Assembly (NCBI GenBank): GCA_025602915.1
Contig: JAHLJZ010000102.1
Location: forward strand, 1-64,000
Source: Paraphysoderma sedebokerense
Taxonomy: Eukaryota; Blastocladiomycota; Physodermatomycetes; Physodermatales; Physodermataceae
DNA length: 64,000 nucleotides
Reading direction: 5' to 3'
The notes below the pieces were generated by a model, which made no database searches, was not told the origin of the DNA, and worked only from the letters and a program-made list of their open reading frames with translations. Of this stretch, positions 1 to 13,387 are shown piece after piece; the first letter of the stretch is position 1; every line of letters starts with the position of its first letter. The translations under genes were made by a program, and so were the position numbers.

Positions 1-399
1 TTAGGATCACTATTGTATTGACATTGCGGGGCAGACCACACAGAGGAATGATCCGATACTGCAGCGAAAGCCCCGGCAGAGGCACCACTGGGGAATGAGA
101 TGTCAACAGAGGAAGGTAATTTATGTGCGTCATCGGTTTGCCGTGAAATGCATGTCAACTCGTGCAAATCCTTTGTTTTATAAGCTGCTTCTCCATTTTC
201 GGGACTACAAATCAAACGTTGCTGCAAGTTGGTATTTTAAAATAAGCTCTCATGGATCATTCAAATAGATAACAAACGAAGGATAATATGAAGCTCTCCC
301 TTGGCTCCATACACTCTCACTGACTGCTGTCGGACCACTCAGTACAAGTCCAGAAAGTCCGATGATCGTTACGCTGGTTACAGAGATTAGAGAATTCAT
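1..399 (-). CDS. putative secreted protein, 5' part (runs off left edge)
   Basis: On the minus strand an ATG at 399 opens a frame whose first ~25 residues (MNSLISVTSVTIIGLSGLVL...) look like a signal peptide, followed by WSQGRASYYP. A 52-nt intron (222-273, GT...AG on the minus strand) is needed to stay open; the second exon (1-221) is then open to the window edge and continues with two to three cysteines and a Ser/Ala-rich stretch. The GRASYY motif recalls the start of expansin/barwin-like secreted proteins, but too little is visible to assign a family. The donor (GTTATC) is weak, so the splice is inferred. Function unknown; probably an extracellular protein. Confidence 0.42.
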
Positions 400-2457
400 T
401 TTGTATTGCTCTTAGATAGATAGAAGTTATATTAGATTTTAGGATTGATAGTGTTACAGGAATGGGCATGCGGACCTTTTATATCTTCGACAGCTCTTCC
501 AAAATTACCTAAATTTCGTTCTAAAATAAGCTGTTAATCAAAATTGGCTTCACATTCACATAATGTGGAATCATTATTAGAGCATCGACATCAAAATAAT
601 TTTCAGCATTCCATTAACAATCACTGTTTATTACAAACATGGCACAATGTGTGTCAGTGTATGTGAGCGTCAAGAACCTGTTTACTGGTGTCATGCGCAA
701 TTTGATAAATTGCACAATTCAACTATACCATAAACTTCTGTTTATGCTTCTGTATTGCTGAAACTAGCTTTTGTGTTGTATAATCGTGTTTTATGTGTGT
801 TATGGCAATTTCCTATACCCAAACGCGTTTTAAGCACGTTCGTCGATAGAAACTGAAATGGAAGTTTCGGCGTGTATTGTTTCAAAAATCAGGTGCTTCG
901 GATAAACTTTACGTTTCCATCCACATCAAGTGTAGTACTTGCAACTTTGTGAATTCAAAATTAAATTGGAATTCATTTCAGCCTTGATTTATTAAAATAA
1001 ATTTAGAGTACGAACTCGGCATCATTTTAACCGAGTTTACACCGGATTACGCAAACATTATTTACAACCCCAAATAGATAATGCAGCAAAAAATGTTGTT
1101 ACTACTATATAACGCCATTGAGGTGAAATAAAACCTAAATAGCCCATTAGAATACTCAATATGTCTGCCCAGAATAGCGCCCGTAAGTGAAGATTTTAAT
1201 ATGTCTGTTATTTATTTGAAATATGCTGAGGTCGTTTCAAATATTCGGTCCGTGACGACTGACGAGGAATATATACAATTCATTTTAGAAATGACTCTGA
1301 TGGGTGGCCTGTCAACGCACAGATCAGAGAACACACCGCCAATATCAGGTAGCGAAATACGGATGAAACGTAATAACTTCTCATTGAAAAACTCCACGCT
1401 TTTTTTGAGTGCGAATGAAATACGGAATATTGTACCCCCAGGATCCATAATGCTTACTGGTGTATTACTCATGGTGTCCGTATAAATGTTAACACCGAGA
1501 ATGTGAATTTTTTAAATTTTGTAGTATTTTGAGCAAATCAGTTCTCAGGATCTCCAAATATACTGGGAATTTGCATGCATCATGCGGCGAATATTTGAAT
1601 TTATTAGTCATATTAAGTTAGAGCAGCTTTAGACCGTCCACGTTAGAAGGTTCTCGTCAAAACCGCTTCATCCGTTGTCCACGCGCCAGGACGGACGAAT
1701 TTTGCGCGCAGTAAATAATATCATTCAGTTTAAGCTTACGTTCGGCTATTCCAAGAACATAACGTATTTGTAGTCCTATTGCGTGACCTCTTTTACAGCT
1801 ATTGCCCACTGCGACTGGATCAGCCATCAGATGAGGTGTGCATGTCTGTCAGAGTCCGGAATCCGGAGACTCGCCGAGTTGCTGACTCATCGTTTCCTTC
1901 CTGACGACATGTTCCTTCACTCAGTGGGACCGAGTGGGTCATTCCATCAAGGACAACGTATTGATAGAAGGACTCATTAATCCGGCGCTCTGTGTCATTT
2001 TGATAAAGACTTCATTATTTTTGGACCTCGGATCTTTCCTACATCTGCCATCTTCTTATGGATCAATTCACTTCACCAGCCCCCATTTCCTTCGTTAGAA
2101 TGAATAGACCAATGTATCTCCCTTAGCTGACGATGATTTAATAATTTTTGTTTGAGATGGGCAGACGATCACCTCCTGGTTTTGTCGCCCATCCGCTATT
2201 GTCATAGATGGGCTGGTGGGGGAATGAGATTTTTAATTCTCGGAAAAAGTGATTTTGAGGTTACGCAGCGGAGTGCTTACCTGCGGGGTGGCGAACGCGG
2301 ACAAAGGCGAAAAGTCCGAGTGAGCGCGGACGGCATTGTTCCACCCATGACCGCTCACCTGAATATATTATCATGGATGATGATGAATGCGACACGGTCA
2401 ACTGATTTTTTTGTCCGTCTGGCCCTCTGGAACGTCTGACGCAATGTCCCTCCTTCC
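400..2457. other. intergenic, no supported gene
   Basis: About 2 kb between the divergently oriented left-edge gene and the zinc-finger gene. It is AT-rich. Short open frames on both strands at 1201-1485 overlap each other, and neither shows splice context, a recognisable domain or a start context. I see no RNA gene or clear repeat. Confidence 0.5.
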
Positions 2458-2466
2458 TATATAAAG
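2458..2466 (+). promoter_or_regulatory. TATA box of the zinc-finger gene
   Basis: TATATAAAG lies 132 bp upstream of the ATG at 2598, followed by a leader without an upstream ATG in the same frame. Position and sequence fit a core promoter; inferred, not proven. Confidence 0.5.
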
Positions 2467-2597
2467 TCTATTAAATCGCTGCCCTCCCAAAGACAGAAAA
2501 GTATTTTTGATCATCCCCATTCGCACTCGAAGCCCAGGCCAGGCCGTTCGGTTTTTGCAGTGATAAAAGTCTCGTTAATTCAGTTGATTCAGGCGAA

Positions 2598-3609
2598 ATG
2601 AGCACATTCGTACCGGTCGATCAGTCCACAATTTGTTCAACGCAGTTGTTCAATCAATTGCTCACATCACAGACGCACGAGTTATCTTATTTTATCAATC
2701 ATGCCTCTAGTCCTCCCGCTCCAATCTTGCCTCCAAACATCATACCAACTCCCTCTGGGTCCCTAGATACTCTCTTGCCCAACATGAATTGCTCCAATTC
2801 CGCTCCAATTCCCTCCTCAATCGACACTGCGACCCAGGCCGCCTTCGCCGCACTAAATTTTCCAACCCCGAATGACTTCCTAAATACGTCTACTGCTGTG
2901 TCAAGCATGTCGGCGACACCATTCACGAATATACAAACCATTTATCCTCCAACTCCGCAGTCTCCTTTTGAAAATCGGAATTTATTCGACTCCCTTAGTC
3001 TCTCCGACAACTTGCTGCTCACCGGCATTCCCCTAAATTCACCTTCAGCAACATCGTCACAAATTAGCTCACCAACTTTTGTTCAATTATCTGATATATC
3101 TAAACCGATCCAACAGTTACAACCATTCCTGCCTTCTCCACCCCTCGGAACTCCTTTACCGAGCCCAACAATTATTTGTCCGTCTTCACCTTTACTTTCC
3201 CCTCCGCCTGTGAAAAACCATCAAAACATTCATCGTGATTGTAAATTCAATTCATCAAGTCACAATATAAATAGAAAACTCAAAAGATCGTTCGTATGTG
3301 AAGTTTGTGATAAAGTATTTCATAAACGTTACAACCTTACGGTATGTTTATAATCAAATTACATTGCTTGAGTCACACATTGCAGAGAAATTAACCATTA
3401 TTTGTGTTCGTTCTATACAACAGAGTCATATGGTCAGTCATTCAAACCTCAGACCGTTCAAGTGTGTGCCTTGCGGAAGATTATTCGCCCGAAAGCATGA
3501 CTGCGTACGACACGTTAAAACTGTACATGGTAAAGGTACAGTTCAACTTTTCTTTTTCAACTTTGTTCCTTGACTCCTGAATTCTGGTTATAAAGACTGG
3601 CTTGAGTAA
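2598..3609 (+). CDS. two-finger C2H2 transcription factor, Crz1/Msn2-like
   Basis: Probable DNA-binding transcription factor. The first ~230 residues are Ser/Pro/Thr/Asn-rich and low in charge, like an activation or docking region. They are followed by a basic stretch and two adjacent C2H2 fingers: CEVCDKVFHKRYNL (split by an intron at 3342-3423) and CVPCGRLFARKHDCVRH ending in HVKTVH. The RYNL and ARKHDC signatures resemble the fingers of fungal Crz1-type factors (family knowledge). Joining 2598-3341 to 3424-3535 restores both fingers in frame; a second small intron (3536-3595) then gives the short end DWLE and a stop at 3609. Reading through that intron instead would stop at 3573. I saw no clear calcineurin PxIxIT site, so calcium signalling is only a possibility. 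Confidence 0.8.
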
Positions 3610-4062
3610 TGACTAACACTGTCTTTTTTCCTTTGACGTTCACTGATGATCAGATAACATCAATCTCAAGTTTGCCATATCTTAATATGTGAGAATGGTG
3701 CAATTGATTTGTTCTGTACATTAATATTTAGCTGTTTACCACTGATTACTATGCTGCCTAATTATAATTAAAACAAAAATCTAGGATCAGGACAGTCTGT
3801 AAAATTGATGCTATGATATCATTTAACTGTGGGATTATTATATGTATAAACCAAAAAAATAAATGGGATAAATGTTTTGGTCGAGGAGATACAATATAAT
3901 AGGGTACCGAACTATTTATTGATTAGATACAATGTTATATTAAAATTCTGGAATTGTGAGATACAGAATTCTACGATGTTGGATACACCGAAAATAATAA
4001 ATCAACCTTATAATTAAACTAACCAGAAGATACATTAAACCCTCAACGAACGTTTATATAAT
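3610..4062. other. convergent 3' intergenic spacer
   Basis: AT-rich spacer between the 3' ends of the zinc-finger gene and the senescence-domain gene. It should hold both 3' untranslated regions. Nothing else seen. Confidence 0.5.
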
Positions 4063-6007
4063 TTACTTTCCCAACTTAGCCTTTGTATTGCCATTTGTTA
4101 AATGATTGCCGTTACCGTTACCATTGTTACCGTTCATCAACGCCCCCATTAACATCTGGTTGCCCAACATCATAGGCATCATGTTTGCATGACTTGCGTC
4201 ATCATCTTCTTCTACTCCGATCTGTGCTGCATTTTTCTTCCCAGCCAACTCTTTCACAGTTCCTTTGACGACACCTTTCATCATTGCTTTTCTTCTTAAA
4301 CCTTTGGTATCAAAGTAAACTAATGTTAAGTTTTCAGTGACACCAGCTAATTCACTGGCTACTTCACCAGCTTCGGCTCCGTATTTGTGATTGATCAAAT
4401 CTACAGCCGAACTAGTTGTAGATTTGACAATGATGCGGGTGGAATCTGAAACGGCGTCAAATACGGTAGCAAGGGCTTTAAGTGTTTCGGTTGTTGCTTT
4501 GAGAGCTGTGTTTGTGTTTTTCTGTAGATATTTATTAATATTGAATGTTAGTATTACGAGAAGTAAGGTGATAGACAAGCAAATTTAAGTATGTGGCACA
4601 TACCCCACCAATGGTTTTATTTTGTTTGATCTTCTGTGCTATGGCGGTACCAACAGATGTTGCGAACAAGGCGGCAGCAGTACCAGCCATTGACGAAGCC
4701 TTCACCGCAACTTCAGACATTTGTTTAACCGTTTGGACCTTTGCTTTTGTTTCCGGAGTAAACGTCAAGGGAGCTTGATTGGGCTTAATTTGTGATTTCA
4801 CTTGTTGCGATGCCCTAAGAAAAAGAAAGAAACATTAATATCAAACCCTCACACAACTGAAAATCTTAAATGAAAGAAGCGTACGATTCAATGCCAGCTC
4901 CAACCATTTCAGCACCTTGAATCATGTACTTCGACAAGGTTTCACTGTGACGAACCATCGCTGAGCTCGTGGCGGCGGCAACGGTGATGACTGGGGTATA
5001 GTCTGCAGTCTTTGCCTGATCGAATGAAAATTATTAGTTAAATTCAGATTCTCCGATTTTGACTTCTCTATTATGAGCCAACAAACCTTTTGCATCAATT
5101 CCTGTAATCCTTCCGGCATTTGCAACACAACTGGCGTAACGTCACTACCCTCCATACTTCTAACCTGATCAGTCTCTTCAAACTTGACATTTTGAGCCAA
5201 CTTCCCAACTATCTCACCACGATTGTTCACTAAGGCTAAGGTATTCTTCATCGATTCATTGGGCAACGAGAAGGTCGTGTAATGTTGGAGGAGATCTTGG
5301 AAAGTTTCCAGATTATCGGGAGCAGGTCTAAATTATAAGCAATAAATTTTCAACTTAATTCATCTTGTACTAATACCGAGGATGGCAAGGAATATTGTAA
5401 TGTAAGGATAAACGATAGTAGGCACACACCTAACCAATTCGACTCTATACATAACCCCTGGCTCATTCATGCTAGGAAACAGAAAGCATGATTCTCCTTG
5501 TTTGAATACTCTAGTTTGAGCATCAAGATTCAATTGAAATGCTTCAGGTTTTGATTTTGGGGAAGCCGAGTACGAAATTGAGGAGGCAACCATAATAACC
5601 TATTACAAGACGTCGAGAGAAATTGCAAAACAGACAAGCAATTAGTGACTTCGTGTTATAAAGCGATGCAACATGTACGATATGAGAATCATTTCTGGTA
5701 ATCTTGTCATTTCCATACAACAGAAAAACCATTATTGACGGAACTAAATCCCCCCGATACGAGAACTCTGATTTAAGAATTGGAGACGTCAACATACCAA
5801 TTCTTCTCTTGCATTTCCCAACAATTTTGTTTTATCGTTATTCTTTTTCTGTTCATCTTCTTCATCAAAAACAAGTTCAAAGATTTGTAGTTCTCCCGTT
5901 CCTAATACTTTCTCTTCCCCGTTACTTAACCTCGTAATTTGCGCGTTGGGAATGGACAGTAAAAGGTCGGCTTCGGCCAAAGATAGGGCTTTCGAGGGTG
6001 AAGACAT
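4063..6007 (-). CDS. senescence/spartin-domain protein
   Basis: Six exons on the minus strand (about 5798-6007, 5430-5599, 5097-5327, 4885-5015, 4604-4814, 4063-4521), each bounded by GT/AG and joining in frame. The N-terminal ~70 residues start MSSPSKALSLAEADLLLSI and contain a GxxKVLGTGELQIFELVF segment. The C-terminal half is Ala/Gly/Thr-rich with amphipathic stretches (TAAALFATSVGTAIAQKI, TSSAVDLINHKYG, GEVASELAGVTENLTLVYFD), typical of the senescence domain shared by plant ERD7 and animal spartin (family knowledge). The tail is acidic, then Met/Asn/Gly-rich (MMPMMLGNQMLMGALMNG). Spartin relatives act on lipid droplets and endosomal membranes; that role is inferred here. First intron is unusually long (~200 nt). 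Confidence 0.8.
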
Positions 6008-6622
6008 TGCGATACTGGTTTTGGTTGATAGACTGAAGATTTTAATATGGACTGACGGAATTGGATAGTCTTAAACGCTTTGTGTTTGGAGATTCGAACT
6101 GAGAGAATCTGTCTTTGACTTTTATTCTTAATGGATGACAGGTGAATTTTATTCCAGTGCTGTCAATTACAAGATATTGCTTTGATCGAAGTTTCTTTTG
6201 CCAACATTGTAGAGACTAATCCCCGACACACACAATTCGAAGGGCGGAAGTTTGTGGATGTGAAAATGAAAAGGGAATCCCTGTAAAGCTTCTTGTATTC
6301 CCTCTTGCGCCGCTGCATGTCATTTGTTCTTGTTCATCTGCATCTTGATCAAGTTCCCTGCAGCGGCGTGACAACTTTCAGCGGCTCAAGAAGAGCACTT
6401 CGAATTATGGGGGCGTTACTGCGGGATGAATACTCTTTATAGTGACGGCGAGTGATATACGGAAATTGAAACAGAACGAAGAATCAGAGTACACATCTTT
6501 TATCCTAAAGCAATATCATACAACAAATTTTCATACATTTAGGGTATCTTGAATTCCAGTCCTGACTCTATCAAAATTATCTTTCACCGTTCATTTAAAT
6601 TGGACATTCTAAGTGGAAATAT
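6008..6622. other. intergenic between IDI1 3' end and senescence-gene promoter
   Basis: Both neighbours are on the minus strand, so this holds the IDI1 terminator region and the promoter/leader of the senescence-domain gene. I see no further coding sequence. Confidence 0.5.
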
Positions 6623-7759
<1,137 letters not shown>

Positions 7760-8649
7760 TATCTTTTTATATTCCAATTTTGACAAATGCAAACTCGTAT
7801 GATTAAAGTTAAAACGCAATAAGGTTTCAAAGTCTTGGTGGTGGCCGAAAGCTTGATTATAAACTGCGCGGACTTTGTGCTAACGAACTCTACGGCGCTC
7901 TAAAAGTCTAAGACAGCAAGTATCTCGGCTATCTTGTGATGGAGTCGGCGGGAACGAAAATGGGGTATGAAAGAAGGAGTTGTCTTGGGGATTGCGAAAT
8001 GATGAGAGCTCGAAAGGAGAACGGAGCGGAGATGCGAACGGAGCAAGCAGGAGCGAAATTCCACGGGCCGGATTCGTATTTTTTTGTATTGGCGAAGAAA
8101 AGACGATTTTTTATTTACTAAAATCCCGTATTTATTCGTTATTTTCTATAATCAAATTGCCGTGGTTAAGACAAGAAAGAGTTGAAGTACAGTAATTATA
8201 ACAAGGGCGATTATTATATGCCGTAAGTCATGATAAACTGAAGTCAAATGAAGCAAATTATAAAAGACAATTTTTCATGTAGAAATGCACTTTTTAAGTT
8301 TCGGCGAATGAATTCAGAGTGGTCACTTTATGTGGCTAAAACCATACACAAAGATAATAAAATTACACAGCTTCACAAATTCTTAATATTTACCTTATAA
8401 AAAGACAATTAAATCCAGATCTATATGATCGCAATATTATTTATTTAAAGGATATATAGAACTGATATTTTATATTTTGTCAATAAGTGTATAATGATCA
8501 CTACAAACTTAATTCGACGACTCGGAATGAAACAATGAAATCGTTGCCGCTGAGATGTTCACGTGCTCGAGGTAATCAAAGGAAAGTTCGGACCTAATAG
8601 CATTATCAAAATCCAGATGGTTCAACCTTTTCACCGATAATTTGCCAAT
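7760..8649. other. divergent promoter region IDI1 / MAK21
   Basis: 890 bp separating two divergent genes, so both promoters lie here. It contains a purine-rich stretch (about 7930-8060) and AT-rich DNA further right. The open frames seen here overlap on neighbouring frames and have no family signal. Confidence 0.5.
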
Positions 8650-11600
8650 ATGACTCCAGCAAATGAAAGTGTAAAGAATTCAGACCCCTCAAAGTCTGGG
8701 AAATTACCGGTAAAAATCAACAAAAGCAAATTTAATTCCAAAAAATCGAAGAGTCGCTCAAACGGTCCCGCGAAGTCGATGCCTGCCAATGATAAATCCA
8801 CACAGCAGAAGTCAAGCACAGCACAGAATGTAGATCTTCTAAAGGAAATAACAGAATTAGGAGGATCCAAAGAAGATTTGGAATTGATAAAAGATATCGA
8901 CTCTGGGGACGAAGAAGCAACTGAGTTTCAATCTGGAGGGGATGCTGATGCGGTAATGCTGAGTTTTTCATCGAAATTGCAGCTGGATTCCTTGATACTA
9001 ATTCGTATTTGTCATTATAGGGTCTCTTGTTGGACTTGAAGAAAATGGTTTCTGATTTAGGCTTTAAATCTAATGTGGACAGTAAAAAATCAGAAGACGT
9101 GGCGGACAACGAAAACGGGAATACGAAAGTGCCAAAGAAAGCGGAGAAAATAGTGAAAATTGACAAAGTTGAGACTGGTAAGGAATCACAGAGTAAAGAA
9201 AAGAGTAAGGAAGGAAACAACAAAAAGGTTCGAACTGTCTTCTTTGTGGTATTTCAGGAATTCTTGGCATACTTACAGTCTGGTACGTGCACTTGCAGGA
9301 ACTGCAAAATGAAGTCAAAGATATTGTGTCTTCGCTAGGTCTTTCCACAGTCCTAGAGCAATCAGACGATGAAGCCAATGGTGTTAAAGAGAGTGATCAA
9401 GAAAGCGAGGACGAAGAAAACGACGACTTCGTCATTCACCCTCCCAGCAGTTTCAGTGATTCTAGAAAAATGATCGTATCACCAAATCCTCTTTGGTACG
9501 AAGTTAACCTTCAAGATATGAGCAAAGCTAAAGGTGTGAGTGGATTGACGTTAGACGCCGATGAAGTAAATATTATGATGGAAAGGGCCCAGGAACTTTT
9601 GGCATCTGAGAACGCAAAGTACGAAAAAGGTCAGTATAATATCGTGTTGTAGCAGTGAAAAATGCCGACTTTCGTTCTACTAACGCTGTTATCACCGAAT
9701 TAAAAGCCCAAAATCTTTCTGCCGCCGATAGTCAGTTTTTGAAAACGATTTTATCGGGTGGTACGGTGTCTGACAAAATCTCTGCCCTGACATTATTGAT
9801 CCAATCATCGCCCCTCCACAATATTAAACCATTGGAATCTCTTATCAATTTAACCTTAAAGAAGAATAGACGTGAAAATCTTATGGCGTTGAATGCTCTT
9901 AAAGATTTATTTTCCGGAGGCGCATTAACGTCTTCTTCAGCAACCGCTAGTGGTCTTCTCCCATCCAATCGCAAGTTGAAATATTTCGTCGATCTTGTGG
10001 GAGAGAGCCAAGTTATCAAACGCGGTCACGAATACACATTACCCGACGACCGCTTGATTGTTTTCGCATTCGAAGATAAGCTCAAAAAAATATACTTCAA
10101 TTTGCTGACCACTCTAGAAAATTTATCGCATGATACTCTTCACCATGTTCGCCATGCTACCGTCACCATCATCTTTGAATTACTCGTGACTAAACCTGAA
10201 CAAGAGCAAAATTTGTTGCGGTTGCTGGTAAACAAACTGGGAGACCAAGATCGAAAAATTGCTTCGAAGGCTTCATTTTTGTTGGATCAATTAGTTACAA
10301 AGCATCATCCGGCCATGAAACTCATTGTCATTAAAGCCATTGAGGAGTTCATGATGCGTCCAAATGTCGGAGAGAAAGCTCAGTACTACGCTATCACTAC
10401 TCTCAATCAGATTTTGTTGACTAGAAAGGAAACGAACGTCGCTATTTATTTGATCGATTTGTATTTTACTTTCTTCCACAGACTTGTGTCCAATTCTTCA
10501 GACTCTACGACAAACAACCCGAAATCTGACAATTCGAAGTCGAATCCCCGACATACTCAATCGACCGTTCTTTCGGCTTCGTCACTGGCACCGATTGACA
10601 ACAAAATCATGTCAGCTATTCTAACTGGCGTCAATCGTGCATACCCATTCATCGAAATAAAAGACGATGCGATATCTAAAATTTCTGAAAAAGATAAAAT
10701 TAAAATTGATCAGATGATGGATAAACATATGGACACATTGTTCAAAATGACACATATCGGTAATTTTGGTACTAGCATTCAAGCGCTCCACTTAATTCAT
10801 CAAGTCGTTCGAACGCGTGAGGTATGCGATTTCTTTATTTCTTTGTCTCCATAACTCTCAGATTTCTGACCAATTTTGGTTCTCAACGGCTACAACAGTC
10901 TTTTACCACCAGGTTTTATCGGGTCCTTTATGCCTCTCTCCTTGATTCACGACTTTCTCAGTCGTCCAAACATCATTCCTTATATTTGAATTTGCTGTTC
11001 AAGTCAATCAAGTCAGACGTTAATTTCAGTAGAATCCAAGCATTCGTTAAAAGAATTATTCAAGTTGCCTCATCAGAACACAATATTGGTTTTGCTGTCG
11101 GATTGTTACTGGTTATCAGTGAAATCGCAAAATCGCAGCCCGGCTTATGGAGTATGGTGAACCAGCCCGAGGAAAATGATGACGTTGAGGTATTCAACGA
11201 TGTCGATGATGGAATCGAAAAAGTTGTTGTTGAGGTCGAAGACAAAAGGGTAAACGAAGAAATTAAGGAGCAAATCAATGAATTGGACGTCACACAAGAA
11301 AATGCTCTCAAAGACAATAAGAATATGTATCCATATGATGGTTTTGGTCGTACACCGGAATATTCGAATGCCTCAAAAACGTGTCTGTGGGAGTTACTCC
11401 CTCTCTTACAGCATTTTCATCCGACAATTCAGCACTACGCTCGGGTTCTTTTGTCGTCCCAATCTATTATCTTACCAAACGGTGACACCGATCCACTTGA
11501 ATTGTATACACTTGCTCGATTCTTGGATAAATTCGTTTATAAAAACCCGAAGAAAGTGCCCAAAAAAGGGGCGGCTGGTGGTGTTGCCGAGGTATTAAGA

Positions 11601-12646
11601 AAGAAAAAGAGTCAAGGTCTCGTATTTGGGGAGAACGTAGACGGTGTCAGGACAAAGAAAGGGAAAAAGAACGTCATGTTAAACTCGGAAGAGTTCTTGC
11701 AGATGAATGAAAATGAGGTTGCTGCTGATGATGTACGGATACGTTTCCTTTTTCTGGCCGCATGACGGGAACTTGTTTATTTAACCTATGTTTATTTTGC
11801 TTTAATCCAGGTATTCTTCCACAAATACTTCACCCAAAAATCGCACACACAATCTAAACCTTCTTCAGAACTCGAGTCCGAATCCGTTAATGAAGATATC
11901 CCTTCGGACGCTGAATCAGAAGGTTCCTTGGATGAAGACACAATTGATGCTGCTATCCGGGCCAGTGTAGGCTTCCCGCTACCAAATGGCGACGACAGCG
12001 ATGGTGAAGATGGCGAAATGGATGAGGATGAATTCAAACGATTGATGGATCTTGACGAGGACGAGGATGAGAGTGAAAATGAAGATGTAGAGGTTGAAGC
12101 GGAAGATGTAGCTGGTGCTAACTTTGACGATGACGATGATATGGATATTCCATTTTTGGAGGATGAAGACGACATGTCCGAATTGGAATTAGATAATGAA
12201 GAAGATAACGACGAAGAAGAGTTCGATAGTGAAGATGATGGTGCGCAAATAATTTTTGATTTATTCTTCCTTTTGTTCTTCTTTTGTTTTGGCCTTGGCT
12301 AATTATTCGCCACTTCATTTTAGAACCACGATCTCGGTCAAAGTCGAAATCAAAATCAAAGTCAAAACCGAAATCTCTTGGATTTTCACTTTCAAAGTCA
12401 CCATTCGCTTCCGCCGAAGAATTCTCGAGAATGATTGAATCATCTGAAGGTCTTGACCTCGGTGACTTTGCAGCAGATGAAGATGGAGACGAAGGCGCAG
12501 GAGTCACAATGAGTGACTTGTTTGCTAACGGGAAGGGAAAGAAGCTTGGTAAAACCAACGGAAAAGGAGCGTCAAGTCAATTGGGGAAGAGAAAAAGAGG
12601 AGGTAAAGGATCAAGGGGACGAAGTTCAGGGAAGAGGAGAAGGTAG
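8650..12646 (+). CDS. MAK21: ribosome biogenesis protein MAK21/NOC1 (CBF/Mak21 domain)
   Basis: Nucleolar 60S pre-ribosome factor that pairs with NOC2 (family knowledge). Exons: 8650-8952, 9021-9227, 9299-9629, 9653-10821, 10899 to about 11731, about 11811-12250 and about 12325-12646. Phases close at each junction. The body has HEAT-like helices, then the conserved block FYRVLYASLLDSRL...YLNLLFKS and AFVKRIIQVAS, then LLPLLQHFHPTIQHYA and VFFHKYFTQKS, all typical of MAK21/CEBPZ. The C-terminus is strongly acidic (long Asp/Glu runs) and ends in basic RKRGGKGSRGR...GKRRR, a likely nucleolar signal. At 10822-10898 a 77-nt intron fits the yeast alignment best. Very short introns (22 nt at 9630-9652) may also be present. 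Confidence 0.9.
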
Positions 12647-13387
12647 ACCAACAGTCAGTGTAATAGATTGAATACGGATTAAGCTTGTTTGACAAAATAT
12701 ATACTAATAATGTTAAAAAATTGAAAATATTTTGTTTGGCGATGATACATCGACTTAGATCATTGATTCTTCGTAGAACCTTAATTTGATTCAACTATCA
12801 ATAGCCATTATTTAAGTTATATCGGCTGCTACCACTGAATATAATATCTGATGTACCTATGTCGCTGGCAATAGACGGTAAGTTTCCACTGTTAAACCAG
12901 TACCACGAAAAAATCGAACGCGATGTCCTCCATACAAAAATGTTAACGAGTTTCAAGGCTTCTGAAACCACATAGTTCATTTCTGATCCTTAAACCGGTG
13001 GTCATAAGTCATAGATTAATAACAATATGCGCAAATGGTTTGGATAGTGACATATGAATCTGCACGTAAGTATTGCCGTTAAAGAGATGTGTATAAACGC
13101 GCATTTCAAGCAATGAGTTTTAATAGCGGACAACCAAGTAGCCATTCTATATGAGAAGCAATTGATTTAATTGTAATACGGTTTTCTCTTTTTTTTCCTG
13201 AATCTTCTCTATGCATCAATGGCAATTCAGATGTCGGAGTTGATATTTGCTCCAAGTCGGGCCCACAGCACCCGTCAAGTAACTTGGAATAAACTTCGCG
13301 AAATGAGGGACGAGGATAGTTGAATGTAGTTCATTGATCAAATTTATGTTAAGGAAGGGCAATGCCATCGTCTTCCATTTCGCAAAG
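12647..13387. other. intergenic spacer before the receptor array
   Basis: 740 bp between MAK21 and copy A. It should hold the MAK21 3' UTR and the copy A promoter. It differs from the ~250-bp spacer between copies A and B, so it lies outside the duplicated unit. No further gene seen. Confidence 0.5.

Noticed and set aside
1201-1485. Overlapping 94- and 86-codon frames on opposite strands
   Set aside because: Neither has a domain, start context or splice sites; mutual antisense shadows.
10879-10912. A 34-nt intron in MAK21 flanking a 17-nt exon (ISDQF)
   Set aside because: It would insert two residues into the conserved block. A single 77-nt intron 10822-10898 gives SFTTRFYRVLYASLLDSRL, which fits the yeast family better.
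10862-12300. Acidic runs of MAK21 as simple-sequence repeat
   Set aside because: The Asp/Glu codon runs are the normal acidic C-terminal region of the protein.
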